Positions 8,347-18,600 of a stretch of 64,000 nucleotides of DNA are shown piece after piece. The translations under genes and the position numbers were made by a program. This DNA comes from Dehalococcoidia bacterium (GTDB taxonomy: Bacteria; Chloroflexota; Dehalococcoidia; SZUA-161). Location of the stretch: the NCBI GenBank assembly GCA_014874385.1, contig JACWAE010000058.1, positions 1 through 64,000 on the forward strand. The letters run 5' to 3'. The notes under the pieces were generated by a model. That model did not search any database and was not told the origin of the DNA. It saw nothing but the letters and a program-made list of their open reading frames with translations. Numbering within the stretch: the first letter of the stretch is position 1; each line of letters starts with the position of its first letter.

Positions 8347-8580
8347 ATGAAGGCAGACCAGACCCTGGACTGTGTGGGGTTCTATTGCCCTATGCCTATC
8401 GTCAAGACTGCGGAGAAAATTAAAAAGCTGAAGACGGGCGAGGTACTGGAAGTGGTGGCTGATGATAAGGGGATAAAGCAGGACATGCCTGCCTGGGCAA
8501 AGGCTACAGGTCATGAGTTCTTAGGCATGGAGGAGAAGGGTGGGGAGATCAAGGTCTATGTGAAGAAAACACATGACTAA
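8347..8580 (+). CDS. tusA: Sulfurtransferase TusA family protein
   Basis: A 77-residue TusA/SirA-like carrier. The sulfur-carrying Cys lies in the CPxP motif of 'TLDCVGFYCPMPIVKTAEKIK'. TusA-type proteins move persulfide sulfur between desulfurases, DsrE proteins and targets such as tRNA modification, molybdenum cofactor or Hdr-like systems. Start at ATG 8347 after AAGGAGGGG; the longer track ORF runs back into the DsrE-like gene. It closes the operon, followed by a strong hairpin terminator. Confidence 0.9.
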   Translation: MKADQTLDCVGFYCPMPIVKTAEKIKKLKTGEVLEVVADDKGIKQDMPAWAKATGHEFLGMEEKGGEIKVYVKKTHD

Positions 8581-8631
8581 TGAGATGTCTTCTGGGCATT
8601 GAGGATTGACGGCTCAGGTCAATAAAGGAGG

Positions 8632-8660
8632 GAGACGCGGTTACCGCGTCTCTTTCATTT
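8632..8660. terminator. Intrinsic terminator after tusA (convergent)
   Basis: A perfect 9-bp stem GAGACGCGG / CCGCGTCTC with a TTA loop, followed by TTTCATTT. It sits between the tusA operon and the 3' end of the small gene on the opposite strand, so it may serve both directions. Confidence 0.8.
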
Positions 8661-8795
8661 ATGGTTGGTTCTTCTGGGTTTAGCGCTTCCTATGTAATAG
8701 CTATGTCTGGATTTCCACCATACTTCGATAAAGGCGACGATAAAACTGGCCGCTATAATACCTAAGAAAAGCAGTCCATAAGCTTGCCACGTCAT
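8655..8795 (-). CDS. Small single-pass membrane protein, unknown function
   Basis: A 46-residue protein with one transmembrane helix (YGLLFLGIIAASFIVAFIEVWW) and a basic C-terminal tail, giving a likely cytoplasmic tail. I do not recognise the family. Start chosen at ATG 8795 with GAGGA nine bases upstream; a second ATG at 8825 is also possible. A near-consensus promoter lies just upstream, and the track's longer start at 8888 would fall before its transcription start. The promoter and ribosome site support a real gene. Confidence 0.55.
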   Translation of the reverse strand: MTWQAYGLLFLGIIAASFIVAFIEVWWKSRHSYYIGSAKPRRTNHK

Positions 8796-8872
8796 CTTGA
8801 TATCCTCGTCAGGCCGTAGCTCCATCGCCTCATAAACAACGGGACCACTGCCACCTCGACTTCTCAGGGAAT

Positions 8873-8901
8873 ATCGTATAAGAATCATACCGATTTGTCA
8901 A
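8873..8901 (-). promoter_or_regulatory. Sigma70-type promoter for the small membrane protein
   Basis: Read on the minus strand: TTGACA (8901-8896), a 17-bp spacer, then TACGAT (8878-8873). This is the best -35 match seen in the window and points at the 46-residue membrane protein. Confidence 0.65.
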
Positions 8902-9049
8902 GAACATTCTACTTGACTCATCTTCACTTTTGCCACAAAAATTCCGGAGAAATGGGGGCGGATGGTGGAGTTTTAACTTTCTGTGCTCGCTTCTGCCTTG
9001 ACAACGAGTAAGGGGGATAGTAGCCTTGTGGTCGAGGTGCGAAGGTTAG

Positions 9050-9520
9050 ATGAAAACACTGGTACTGGGGATTGGAAACACCATTCTCACCGATGATGGC
9101 GTGGGTTGCAAAGTGGCGCAGCGGCTTGAAGAGAGGCTCAAGGGCCACCCAGATATAACTGTGAAGGAGACTTCGCTATCAGGGCTGAGCTTGCTTGATG
9201 AAGTGGCTGGCTATGAGCGGCTGATCATTATCGATGCTATCCAGACCAAAAGCGGCAAGCCGGGCGATATTTATAAGCTGTCGCCTGAGGATTTTAAGAT
9301 AGGGCACATGGCTGTCGTCCATGATCTGGGTCTGTTCAGTGCTCTGGAGATGGGGCGGAAGCTGGGGATGGAAATGCCCCGCGAGGTCGTTATCTTCGCC
9401 ATCGAGGCTAAAGATATGGTCACTTTCTCCGAAAAGTTGAGCCTGGAGGTGGAGAAGGCGATACCCAGGGCGGTTGGGCGGGTGATGAGGGAGGTGCGCA
9501 GGGATGTCGGCTTTTCATAA
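9050..9520 (+). CDS. [NiFe] hydrogenase maturation protease
   Basis: A 156-residue HycI/HoxM-type endopeptidase that removes the C-terminal tail of a hydrogenase large subunit after nickel insertion. It shows 'VLGIGNTILTDDGVG', with the nickel-sensing Asp, and 'LIIIDAIQTKSGKPGDIYKL', with the second acidic ligand. It resembles the protease at 19291-19755 closely, so each protease may serve one of the two large subunits encoded downstream. It stands alone on the plus strand. A TTGACA sits about 50 bp upstream but no matching -10 box is clear. Confidence 0.88.
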   Translation: MKTLVLGIGNTILTDDGVGCKVAQRLEERLKGHPDITVKETSLSGLSLLDEVAGYERLIIIDAIQTKSGKPGDIYKLSPEDFKIGHMAVVHDLGLFSALEMGRKLGMEMPREVVIFAIEAKDMVTFSEKLSLEVEKAIPRAVGRVMREVRRDVGFS

Positions 9521-9596
9521 TAATCAGCCTGGAGAAGCATACGCTTAGAAAGGCGAACCACCATCTGAAATTCCTCGAAAATCCTCGTGCACAAAA

Positions 9597-9661
9597 TGTG
9601 ATAACTTTTTAACCTTTTCCGCCGCCATTTTATGACTTCTTTATTCGCATACTGGTTTAAT
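9597..9661 (+). promoter_or_regulatory. Promoter with conserved upstream element (copy B)
   Basis: TGTGATAA at 9597, TTTTTAACC, a CCATTTTA end, then TGACTT at 9633-9638 and TTTAAT at 9656-9661 after a 17-bp spacer. The 36-bp distance from TGTGATAA to the -35 equals that in the other copies. It points to the ABC exporter genes, with a leader of about 84 nt. Confidence 0.75.
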
Positions 9662-9756
9662 ATAGCATGTCTGTGGCAGTTTGGGGCTAGGGGTGTGTGC
9701 CGCCCTTTGTTAGCACGCTTGAGAATGCCATCGGCAATATTTGAGTGGGGGTGAAC

Positions 9757-10818
9757 ATGTCTGGAGGAACGGAACCGGCGAAATCAGCACGTATCCAAGG
9801 TGAAGCAGCCATCAGTGCAGAGGGGCTGCATAAGGCATTTGGCAAAATCAAAGCGCTTGATGGTATCGACTTGACGGTGCCGCCCGGCACGGTTATGGCG
9901 CTCCTCGGTCCCAATGGGGCAGGCAAGACCACCTTCGTTCGTATCCTCACGACTTTGCTGGCCCCTGACGTCGGACGGGCCCAGGTAATGGGCTATGATG
10001 TTGTCGGGAATTCTGCGGCGGTGCGTACCATTATAGGACTCGCAGGCCAGTATCCTGCTGTAGATGAGAATCTAACAGGCCGTGAGAACCTGGAGATGGT
10101 AGGCAGGTTATACCATTTAGGTAGTTCAGAGGCGCGCAGACGTGCCTCTGAACTACTGGAGAGTTTTGGTCTAACCGATGCTGCCCAGAGGAGGGTAAAG
10201 ACATACTCAGGAGGGATGCGTCGTCGTCTTGACCTGGGCGCCAGCCTGGTGGCCAGGCCGCCAGTCCTGTTCCTCGATGAGCCGACCTCTGGCCTGGATC
10301 CCAGGAGCCGGCTGGGGCTTTGGGAAATCATCGAGAATCTAGTCAAACAGGGTACCACTGTATTTCTGACTACCCAGTATCTCGAAGAGGCGGACCGTCT
10401 CGCCGATAATATTGCCGTCTTGGACAATGGTCGCATCATCGAACAAGGCACAGCGCAATATCTCAAAGAATGCTGCGGCGGCGATGTCCTTATACAGCTT
10501 CGGGTGGCTGACCGTACCCAGACTGCACTCGCCGCGGAGTTGCTGGGTACCCTGGGTGGTGATGGCAAGGTTCGGAGTACTCCAGAAACAGGTGAGGTCA
10601 GCATTCCGGTTGTTGGGGGACCCTCGATGCTGGCAGAGGTGGTGCGTCGACTCGACGCAGGCGGGGTAGCGCTCTCTGACCTTGCTTTGAGACAGCCTAC
10701 TCTGGACGATGTGTTTTTATCGTTGACAGGACGTACTACAGAAACATCTACTGGGGCGACGGCACAAGATTTAGAGAGGCATCGTGGCAAGCGTAAAGGG
10801 AAGGAGGCGGTGACATGA
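9757..10818 (+). CDS. ABC transporter ATP-binding protein, DrrA-type
   Basis: A 353-residue ABC ATPase of the daunorubicin-resistance (DrrA) subfamily. Walker A 'GPNGAGKTT', the Q-loop region 'GLAGQYPAVDENLTGRENL', signature 'YSGGMRRRLDLG' and Walker B 'PVLFLDEPTSGLDP' are all intact. The C-terminal 90 residues form the extension typical of DrrA. It pairs with the overlapping permease gene to form an exporter of a hydrophobic compound; the substrate cannot be told. Start at ATG 9757 after GGGGGTGAAC. It is driven by a copy of the repeated promoter. Confidence 0.9.
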   Translation: MSGGTEPAKSARIQGEAAISAEGLHKAFGKIKALDGIDLTVPPGTVMALLGPNGAGKTTFVRILTTLLAPDVGRAQVMGYDVVGNSAAVRTIIGLAGQYPAVDENLTGRENLEMVGRLYHLGSSEARRRASELLESFGLTDAAQRRVKTYSGGMRRRLDLGASLVARPPVLFLDEPTSGLDPRSRLGLWEIIENLVKQGTTVFLTTQYLEEADRLADNIAVLDNGRIIEQGTAQYLKECCGGDVLIQLRVADRTQTALAAELLGTLGGDGKVRSTPETGEVSIPVVGGPSMLAEVVRRLDAGGVALSDLALRQPTLDDVFLSLTGRTTETSTGATAQDLERHRGKRKGKEAVT

Positions 10819-11609
10819 TTGCTAACGAATCAATAGCTCAGACTTACAAATTTGTCTGGACCCTTACAGATACGCTAGTGATAGCATGGCGCAATATTCT
10901 CCGTTTTGTAAGACTTCCTCAGCTACTGATCTTCTCTACTATACAGCCAGTTATGTTGCTATTGCTATTCAACTATGTCTTTGGAGGAGCCCTAAGCGCA
11001 GGTGGAATGAAGTACATTCAATATCTACTGCCCGGATTCCTGGTGCAAATAGTTGTCTTCGGGTCTTCTCAGACCAGCGTTGGTTTGGCTGAAGACCTGT
11101 CACGCGGTATGATAGACCGCTTTCGCTCTCTGCCTATGGCACGTCCCGCGGTGCTTGCCGGTCGCACTCTGGCCGATACGTTACGCTATACATTCCTGGT
11201 GCTGCTTATGATTGGCGTCGGCAGCATCATAGGGTTCAGATTTCATAATGGAGCCCCTTTCGCGGTTGCTGCTGCTATGCTATCTGTGCTTTTTGGGTTC
11301 GCTTTCACATGGATTTCTGCGTTCATCGGCATGTCGGTCAAGGACGTGGAGACGGCTCAAGTGGCGGGCTTTGTCTGGATCTTCCCCATAGTGTTCGCCA
11401 GCTCAATGTTTGTGCCGATAGAGACAATGCCCGGCTGGTTGCAGGCCTTCGCCAAAATAAATCCGGTCAGCGCAGCAGCTGACACGGTGCGGGCTCTGTC
11501 CCTGGGTGGCGAATTGATAACGCCATTATGGAAATGCTTCGCCTGGATTGGCGGGATTCTGCTAATCTTCCTGCCTCTTGCAGTCAGACGCTATCGGAGT
11601 ATCCCGTAA
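10815..11609 (+). CDS. ABC-2 type permease, DrrB-type
   Basis: A 264-residue membrane protein with about six hydrophobic segments, matching ABC-2 exporters. The 'MIDRFRSLPMARPAVLAGRTLADTLR' loop between helices two and three is the family hallmark. The start overlaps the stop of the ATPase gene (ATGA), so the pair is translationally coupled. Together they would form a homodimeric-type exporter in the cytoplasmic membrane. A strong hairpin follows the stop. Confidence 0.9.
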   Translation: MIANESIAQTYKFVWTLTDTLVIAWRNILRFVRLPQLLIFSTIQPVMLLLLFNYVFGGALSAGGMKYIQYLLPGFLVQIVVFGSSQTSVGLAEDLSRGMIDRFRSLPMARPAVLAGRTLADTLRYTFLVLLMIGVGSIIGFRFHNGAPFAVAAAMLSVLFGFAFTWISAFIGMSVKDVETAQVAGFVWIFPIVFASSMFVPIETMPGWLQAFAKINPVSAAADTVRALSLGGELITPLWKCFAWIGGILLIFLPLAVRRYRSIP

Positions 11610-11614
11610 TAAAA

Positions 11615-11647
11615 AAGGGGGCAGCCACGAAGTGGCTCTGCCCCCTT
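11615..11647. terminator. Bidirectional terminator between the exporter and the hydrogenase operon
   Basis: A GC-rich hairpin: AAGGGGGCAG and CCAC pair with GTGG and CTGCCCCCTT, leaving a two-base bulge and a short loop. An A-run precedes it on the plus strand, which gives a U-run for the minus-strand transcript. It separates two convergent operons. Confidence 0.85.
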
Positions 11648-11675
11648 CAACGTTTAACCTCTTATGGTACCTAAT

Positions 11676-13112
11676 CTAGTCTGTGTGTACCTCGTCTAGC
11701 ACTTCTCCGGTGTGGCTGACCAACTCTATGGATAATGGCATCTGGCCTATAGTGTGGGTGGCACAGGAGAGGCATGGGTCGTAGCAGCGGATGGCTACCT
11801 CTACGCGGTTGAGCATGCCCTCGGTGAGCTTGTCGGCTTTGACATAGTCCTTGGCAACCAGGTAGACTGCCCGGTTCAGCGCCAGGTTGTTGTTCTGAGT
11901 GGCAACGATGATGTTGGCCTTCTTGATGGTGCCGGCGGAATCTACCCAGAAGTGATGGAACAGAGTGCCGCGAGGCGCTTCGAGGACCCCGACACCTTCC
12001 TCGTTATATTTGGATGAGGAGGCTCTCAGCTCGGTGCCGCAGATTTCCTCTTTCTGAAGCAGCTCTTTTACCCTCTCTGTCGCATATAGGCCTTCGATCA
12101 GGCGTGCGTAATGGAAGAACAGCGAGCCTTCCACCATGCCGCCGTTGCCCAGCTTCTTGAACTCCTTGAACTCTTTGTTCGCCAGCGGTGTGGTAATGTT
12201 ATCAGCTACATTGAGCCTGGCCAGCGGGCCGACGCGGTACATGCCGCCGGGATAGCCCATCTTCTTGTAGCAGGGGAACTTCATGTATGACCAGTCTTCC
12301 ACTCGTTCTTCGACGATGGAGAGGTAGTCCTTACCCTCTACCTGGTCCTCCAGGACAAAGCCCTTAGCATCCAGCAGCCTGAGCTTGCCATCATAGAGCT
12401 GCAGGTTGCCCTTGCCGTCGACCAGGCCCAGGTAAGCTGAGGGGAAGCTGGCGAAGTTTGCCATAAGGTCTTTGTTCTTGCCCGCAATATCCTTGATGAT
12501 ACTTAGGCCCAACTGATAGATAGCAATGGCCTCACCGTTTTTACTCAGGAACTCATCCCTGGCCTTGGGCGAGAGCGCAGTATTGACGCCACCGGGTATG
12601 GCGAAGTTGGGGTGGATTCTCTTGGAGCCCAGGGTCTCGATGAGAGACTGTCCATAGGCTCTGAGCCATACCGCTTTCTTGGCCAACTCCGGGTTCGCCC
12701 CGATGAGGCCAACAACGTTCCTGATGGCCGGGTCGGCATCCATACCGAAGATGAAGTCAGGGCTGGCCAGATGGAAGAAATGCAGGGCATGTGACTGCAC
12801 ATACTGTGCCATGTGAATGAGCTCTCGCAGCAGCTTAGCGGTGGGCGGCAGCTCTACCCCCAGTATGGCATCGCCAGCCTTGGCCGAAGCCAGGTGGTGG
12901 CTTACCGGGCAGATGCCGCAAGCTCTTTGAGTGATCTGGGGCATCTCCCAGATGACGCGGCCCTCGCAGAATTTCTCAAACCCGCGCATTTGCAGGATAT
13001 TGAGGCGAGCCTTGGCCACGTTTCCTTTTCCATCTATCTCTATAGTTACCTTGCCATGGCCTTCCAAACGGGTTAGCGGTTTTATCTCTATGACCTTGCT
13101 TTCTCCAGCCAT
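11676..13112 (-). CDS. [NiFe] hydrogenase large subunit, HydL of a HydABCSL-type complex
   Basis: A 478-residue group 3-type catalytic subunit. The L1 motif '[11 protein letters not shown]' provides Cys65 and Cys68, and L2 'DPCLSCATH' provides Cys447 and Cys450, so all four Ni-Fe ligands are cysteine. A tail of about 26 residues follows the L2 His, to be removed by a maturation protease. It is the last gene of a 12-gene operon and partners the small subunit 16 bp upstream and the NuoE/F/G-like subunits. By analogy with the Acetomicrobium NiFe-HydABCSL enzyme it would couple H2 to NAD(P) and ferredoxin; the bifurcating role is inferred from subunit content. Confidence 0.9.
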   Translation of the reverse strand: MAGESKVIEIKPLTRLEGHGKVTIEIDGKGNVAKARLNILQMRGFEKFCEGRVIWEMPQITQRACGICPVSHHLASAKAGDAILGVELPPTAKLLRELIHMAQYVQSHALHFFHLASPDFIFGMDADPAIRNVVGLIGANPELAKKAVWLRAYGQSLIETLGSKRIHPNFAIPGGVNTALSPKARDEFLSKNGEAIAIYQLGLSIIKDIAGKNKDLMANFASFPSAYLGLVDGKGNLQLYDGKLRLLDAKGFVLEDQVEGKDYLSIVEERVEDWSYMKFPCYKKMGYPGGMYRVGPLARLNVADNITTPLANKEFKEFKKLGNGGMVEGSLFFHYARLIEGLYATERVKELLQKEEICGTELRASSSKYNEEGVGVLEAPRGTLFHHFWVDSAGTIKKANIIVATQNNNLALNRAVYLVAKDYVKADKLTEGMLNRVEVAIRCYDPCLSCATHTIGQMPLSIELVSHTGEVLDEVHTD

Positions 13113-13128
13113 TTCAGTACCTCCTCAA

Positions 13129-13665
13129 CTAGTCGAAGCGCATCATGTCGCTGGGCAATACAGGAATCCGTCCTTGAAGGAGTTCAGTCAGGGCGTATTT
13201 GATATCCCTGGCTCGAGGCGGGCATCCTGGAACGAAGCAGTCCACCTTGACCACGGCGTTCACAGGCAGTGCCTTTTCCAGAAGAACAGGTATCTCCGGC
13301 GAGGACGGTATTTTCCCGTCTTTTACGCTCTCGCACTCTATATAGGCACGCCGCAGCACTGCTTCCTTGGGGAAAGCATTCCGCATGGCGCATATGCCGC
13401 CGAAGCAGGCGCAGTCGCCCAGCACAATGAGTATCTTACACTTCGCCCTGAGCTCTTTAGCCTCCTCCTCTTGCTCGTTCATGCCTATAGCCCCGGTGAT
13501 GAGCCCGACATCTACTTCGGGGAACTCCTTAATATCCGTTATCGGGCTTCTGGTGAACTCCACCGCCTGGGCTAAGTCGATGATAAATTCGTCAACGTCC
13601 AGCAAGGACATTTCGCAGCCAGCGCAGGCGTCAAGCCAGGAAGTAGCCAATTTCACCTTTGCCAT
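13129..13665 (-). CDS. [NiFe] hydrogenase small subunit, HoxY/HydS type
   Basis: A 178-residue small subunit holding the proximal [4Fe-4S] cluster. Ligands are visible in 'DACAGCEMSLLDVDEFI', 'GDCACFGGI' and 'VPGCPP'. It lacks the extra C-terminal cluster domain and signal peptide of membrane-bound enzymes, so it is cytoplasmic. Start placed at MAKVKL (13665), five codons after the track start, because GGAGG lies just before it and inside the longer ORF. It passes electrons from the large subunit to the NuoG-like subunit encoded 34 bp upstream. Confidence 0.9.
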   Translation of the reverse strand: MAKVKLATSWLDACAGCEMSLLDVDEFIIDLAQAVEFTRSPITDIKEFPEVDVGLITGAIGMNEQEEEAKELRAKCKILIVLGDCACFGGICAMRNAFPKEAVLRRAYIECESVKDGKIPSSPEIPVLLEKALPVNAVVKVDCFVPGCPPRARDIKYALTELLQGRIPVLPSDMMRFD

Positions 13666-13699
13666 AGCAGCAACCTCCATCTATGCAAGGTATCTTTGC

Positions 13700-15649
13700 T
13701 TATATTCCCTTAGCTAGTTTGGCGATAATCTCAACGTCATCCTTGATGCCCGAAGGTGGCTCCAGCAACTTTTGGGAATGGCCGACCTTGCCATCAAGAG
13801 AGACGTACTTGCCTTTGCGTTCTGCCCAGATGGGCGAAGGCAGCACCACATCGGCGCAGTCTGTCAACTGGGAGCGGTAGCTTGCCTGCACCACCAGGAA
13901 CTCAGCCTGATCTACTTGAGCCACCCAATCGCCCATTTCGAACTTATCATCGCACATCAGGACATAGACCATTTTGGGCTTGGTTTTGGCCATTCCGTTA
14001 TGGTTAGCGAGACCGAGTTCCCAGGCCCCGCGGCTGTTACCTCTTGGCTTAAGTGAGATAACCTTCAAGCCGTCATGGTTCGCCAGCTTAGCCAGGTCAA
14101 GCACGCGGGCGATGAGCTTGGGATTCTTCGCAGAGAATACACCCTCGCCGTAGACCACTACCGGGTTCTTAGCAGAGCTAAGCATAGCCGCGGCCTTTTG
14201 GATTGTATCCTTGTCCAGGCCCGTCGCTCCCACAGCCTTGGCTACCGAGACGAATCTCATCGATTTCTCTGTGCGCCCGGCTTTCTTAGCTACCAGTCCT
14301 TCCAGGGCACCCAGAAGAGCTTCTTCGCTGCCAGCATTAGGGCGCAGCCAGATATCGGCGCGGAAACCGAAGGTGTTCGGGCGAGAGTCTATGACTATGA
14401 TGCTCGCCTTTTTCTGAGTTTTGGCGCGCAGTATGTAGCACCCAGCTACTGGATTGGTCTCCAAAGGATTAGAGCCGACCACCAGCACGCAGTCGGCATC
14501 CAGGATGGCCTCCAGGGGGCTTTCTATCTCAAGACCCTTACCATTCCTGGAGAAAGCGCTGATGCCCTGGGCTATAGTCCTATAGCTGGAGCCGTCAAGC
14601 GTGTCAATATAGCTGGTGCCCACAGTATTGCGCATGAACCTGGCAAAAGCTTCCAGGGTTTCATTGGGGCACAGGCTGGAGGCGAGACCAGCTATGCTGT
14701 TAGCTCCGTAGCGAGCCTTGTAGTCCTTGATTTTGTCATTGATAAGTTTAGAAGCATCTTCCCAGGATGCTGGTTCGAGGTTTCCTTTTTTGTTTCGAAT
14801 AAGCGGTGTGGTCACCCTCGGGGTCTCGTTATAGACCTGCTGGAAACGCCCCATAAGACAGAGCTGCCCTTTTAGTCCGGTGAGGTTGGCCCCGTCGATA
14901 CGCACCATGTTATTGTCCTTGACCAGTACGTCAATCTCGCAGCCGACGCCGCAAAGGCTGCACATGCTGCGGATAACCTTTCCCTCACTGGTCCTGCCTC
15001 TGTAAGCGCTGACTTTGCTGAAGATAGCACCTGTGGGGCAGGCCTGCAGACAGGCTCCACATGAAATGCAGGAGGACTCGCCCAGAGGCTGGTTCAGGTC
15101 AGCTACTATCAGGGTGCGCCAGCCGCGCCTGCTGAAGTCCAGTGTATGGTTTCCCACCACCTCGCCGCAGACACGCACGCAGCGGCCACAGAGTATGCAG
15201 CGGTTGTGGTCTATGACCAGGAAATCATTCAGGGTATCGGTAGGCAGCGATGGGAAGGTGTAAGGATAGCGCGCATGGTCCATCTGATAGCGGTAGGCCT
15301 GTGACTGCAGCTCGCAGTCTCCGCTTGCGGCGCAGAAGAAGCAGAAATGATTGCGTTCAGTGAACATCAGCTCCAGGATAAGGCGGCGATATTTTTCCAG
15401 GTTCGGGGTATGTGTCCTAACCACCAAGCCATCCCGGGCGGGATAGGTGCAGGACGGGTTGATGCGCCGTTCCCCGTCTATCTCCACCACACACAGACGG
15501 CAGGCACCGACATTGGATAAGCCCTCTAAGAAACACAGCGTGGGGACATAGATGTTATTGGCGCGGCAGACCTCCAGAACAGTGTCTCCCTCTTTACCTT
15601 TTACCTGGTTGCCATTGACGGTCAGAGTAATTTCTTTTCTATCGCTCAT
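13700..15649 (-). CDS. NuoG/HydA-like iron-sulfur subunit with a molybdopterin-oxidoreductase-type C-terminus
   Basis: A 649-residue electron-transfer subunit. An N-terminal [2Fe-2S] domain (CRANNIYVPTLC, CRLC) is followed by the NuoG His-Cys cluster (NHFCFFCAASGDC), two ferredoxin [4Fe-4S] motifs (CILCGRCVRVC and CISCGACLQAC) and another cluster in 'MCSLCGVGCEID'. The rest is a shortened molybdopterin-oxidoreductase fold, probably without cofactor as in NuoG. It would wire the hydrogenase small subunit to the flavin subunit. A formate dehydrogenase subunit is an alternative reading, but the length and neighbours favour the HydA-type role. Confidence 0.85.
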   Translation of the reverse strand: MSDRKEITLTVNGNQVKGKEGDTVLEVCRANNIYVPTLCFLEGLSNVGACRLCVVEIDGERRINPSCTYPARDGLVVRTHTPNLEKYRRLILELMFTERNHFCFFCAASGDCELQSQAYRYQMDHARYPYTFPSLPTDTLNDFLVIDHNRCILCGRCVRVCGEVVGNHTLDFSRRGWRTLIVADLNQPLGESSCISCGACLQACPTGAIFSKVSAYRGRTSEGKVIRSMCSLCGVGCEIDVLVKDNNMVRIDGANLTGLKGQLCLMGRFQQVYNETPRVTTPLIRNKKGNLEPASWEDASKLINDKIKDYKARYGANSIAGLASSLCPNETLEAFARFMRNTVGTSYIDTLDGSSYRTIAQGISAFSRNGKGLEIESPLEAILDADCVLVVGSNPLETNPVAGCYILRAKTQKKASIIVIDSRPNTFGFRADIWLRPNAGSEEALLGALEGLVAKKAGRTEKSMRFVSVAKAVGATGLDKDTIQKAAAMLSSAKNPVVVYGEGVFSAKNPKLIARVLDLAKLANHDGLKVISLKPRGNSRGAWELGLANHNGMAKTKPKMVYVLMCDDKFEMGDWVAQVDQAEFLVVQASYRSQLTDCADVVLPSPIWAERKGKYVSLDGKVGHSQKLLEPPSGIKDDVEIIAKLAKGI

Positions 15650-15653
15650 CGGT

Positions 15654-18600
15654 CTACTCCTCCCCTCCTACTTCGAGGTCGCATCGCAGGCAGCGGGAGG
15701 CCTCCTCTCTGGCCTCGTTTGGTCTGAAAGCCAGCATAATCTCTTTGTAAGAAGACCTTCGCTCTCTGGTCTCTATCTCGGCAGGCTGCATTCTTGCTCT
15801 CTCCTTGACCTCCTCTTCAGTAGGAGCTATTTGAGGGACTTCTATAGGCTCGTAGCCGTCTCTCTCTACGAATGGAGAAAGCGGTTTACCCTGCAAATAT
15901 CGCTTAATGGACGTAGCAGCCCTTTGTCCGGCAGCTACCGCCCAGATCACAGTCTTGGGTCCGGTCATAGCATCGCCGCCGGCGAAAACGCCGGGCTTAT
16001 CGGTGGCCAGGGTGCGCGGGTCTGCTACAATGGTGCCTCCCTTACCCACTTTGACCCCGCCGTCTTTTATGAAGGCTGTGTCGGGCCGCTGTCCGATAGC
16101 CTCAATTACAGTGTCCACTGCCAAAGGATAGGTGTATTCCGGACCGGCCAGGGGACTCGGGGTGCGGCGGCCGCTGGAATCGAACCCCTTCAACTCCATG
16201 CGTACACATTCCAGTCCAGTCAACTTTCCGTTCTGGCTCAGCACCTTGGTGGGGGCGACCAGACAGTCGATATGGACGCCTTCTTTTTCGGCTGCTTCTA
16301 TCTCCTCTTCAATGGCTGGCATATCCCTGCGCTCTCTGCGGTAGAGGATATGCACTTCTTCAGCACCTTGCCTTACGGCTGACCGGGCAGCGTCTATAGC
16401 CGAGTTACCGCCGCCAACTACGGCCACCTTTTTACCGACCTTCGGTTTCTTACCCAAGCTCAACTCTCTGAGGAAGTCTATGGCATCGTAGACTCCTTCG
16501 ACATCCTCGCCGGGGATACCCATCTTGTCTCCCTTGTGAGCGCCGCAGGAAAGAAAGACCGCCTTGTAGCCTTCTTTGAACAGGCTGTCTACATCATTAA
16601 CCTTGGTATTCAGTTTAAGTTCCACTCCCAGCTTCAGGATGTTATCTATCTCGGCCTGCAGGACTTTCTTAGGCAGGCGGTACTCAGGGATAGCCACCGC
16701 CATCATGCCGCCGGCTACAGGTAATGCCTCGAAAACGGTTACATTGTAGCCCTCCCGGACTAACTCATAGGCTGCGGTTAGCCCCGCTGGCCCGGCGCCT
16801 ATGATGGCTACTCGCTCCGGCTTTCTGGGCTTCATGGGAGGCACGAACTTGACGCCGTTCTCGTAAGCATAGTCCGCAGCCATGCGCTTCAGGTCTCTAA
16901 TGGATATCGACTTATCAACCTGGGCGCGGCGGCACTTGACCTCGCAGGGGTGGTCGCAGACTCGGCCCACCGACATGGGGAAGGGCAGCCGCTGTCTGAT
17001 CAACTTGTAGGCATCGGCATATTTGCCTGCTTTAATCAAGGCTATATAGCCCGGACAGTCGAGCTCCACAGGGCAGGTATGCTGACAAGGAGCCCTGAAT
17101 AAGGGCTGGCATACTGCTGCGGGGCAGTGCTTGTCGATAATGTGTGCCTCGTACTCACTGCGGAAATGTCGCAGTGTGCTGAGCACCGGGTTGGGAGCGG
17201 TCTGGCCCAGGCCGCAAAGCGAGGCAGAGCCCACCATCTCAGCCAGCTCGCTGAGTACGTCCAGGTCCTCCATCGTGCCTTTGCCCATGGTTATCTTGTT
17301 TAATATCTCCAGCATCTTGGGGATGCCGGCGCGGCATGGTGTGCACTTGCCGCAGGACTCGTCTCTGGTGAACTGCAGGAAGAACTTGGCTACATCCACC
17401 ATACAGTTGTTCTCGTCCATTACAATGAGGCCGCCCGAGCCCATGATGGCTCCCAGGGCGGTAACGGCCTCGTAATCTATAGGAGTATTCAGATGTTCTA
17501 TAGGGATACAGCCGCCCGAAGGCCCACCTATCTGAACAGCCTTGAATTTCTTGCCCTCGGGTATGCCGCCGCCGATGTCGAAAACGATCTGTCCCAGCGG
17601 CGTGCTCAACGGTACTTCGATAAGCCCCGAATTATTTATCTTGCCTACCAGGCAGAATGTTTTGGTGCCCTTGCACCTATCGGAGCCTACACTGGCGAAC
17701 CAGTCAGCACCTTTGTGGATGATTTGAGGCACGTTCGACCAGGTTTCCACGTTATTTAACGTGGTAGGCTTATCCAGCAGCCCTTTATTGGCAGGGAATG
17801 GGGGTCGCTGGCGGGGATTGCCTCGTTTGCCTTCGATGGATGCCAGCAGGGCTGTCTCCTCACCGCAAACGAAAGCACCCGCGCCGGGGAAGACAGACAG
17901 GTCGAACTCAAAGTCGGTGCCCAGTATGTTTTTGCCCAGAAGCCCTAATTTGCGGGCTTCATCCAGGGCATGGTTGAATGTTTGAATGGCTAAGGGATAT
18001 TCGGCGCGGACATATGCATAGCCGCGGCGTACGTTGCCGATGGCATAGGCGCCGATTGCCATGCCCTCTATGATGGAGTGAGGATTGCCCTCCAAAACAG
18101 CTCTGTTCATATAAGCGCCGGGGTCGCCTTCGTCACCGTTACAGACGACAAACTTCTCATCGCCCACGGCCCTGCGCACAAAGCTCCACTTCGTCCCGGT
18201 GGGAAATCCGGCGCCGCCGCGCCCTCTCAGGCCAGCCTTGGTTATCTCATCGATGACTTCCTGGGGCTGCATCTTGCTTATGGCTTTAGCCAGGGCCTGG
18301 TAGCCATCTCTGGCGATATACTCCTCAATGCTCCTGGGGTCCATATCCTGGTTGTGCATAATCCGGATATTCTGGAGTTTGAAGGTGGGCGACTCCAGGT
18401 CGAGCAGCCACTCTTTAACGACCTCGCCCTTGATGAGGTGCTGTTCTACTATAGTGGGCACTTGCTCGGGCGTAAGGTTAGCGTAGATCACCCTACCCAT
18501 CTGGGGATGGACAACGGTAACTACCGGCTCACGCTCGCATGGCCCGATGCAGGCAGCCTCGGTGATAACCACGTTGGTCAGCTTGCGAGAGTTTACCTCT

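Noticed and set aside
9993-10790. Minus-strand ORF of 265 aa
   Set aside because: Lies wholly opposite the ABC ATPase, whose motifs are all intact on the plus strand.
12931-13575. Plus-strand ORF of 214 aa over the hydrogenase genes
   Set aside because: It is the shadow of the hydL and hydS genes; no ribosome site or family match.
14075-14875. Plus-strand ORF of 266 aa
   Set aside because: Shadow of the NuoG-like subunit gene on the opposite strand.
15552-16382. Plus-strand ORF of 276 aa
   Set aside because: Shadow of the NuoF-GltD fusion and NuoG-like genes; composition is low-complexity reverse-complement coding.
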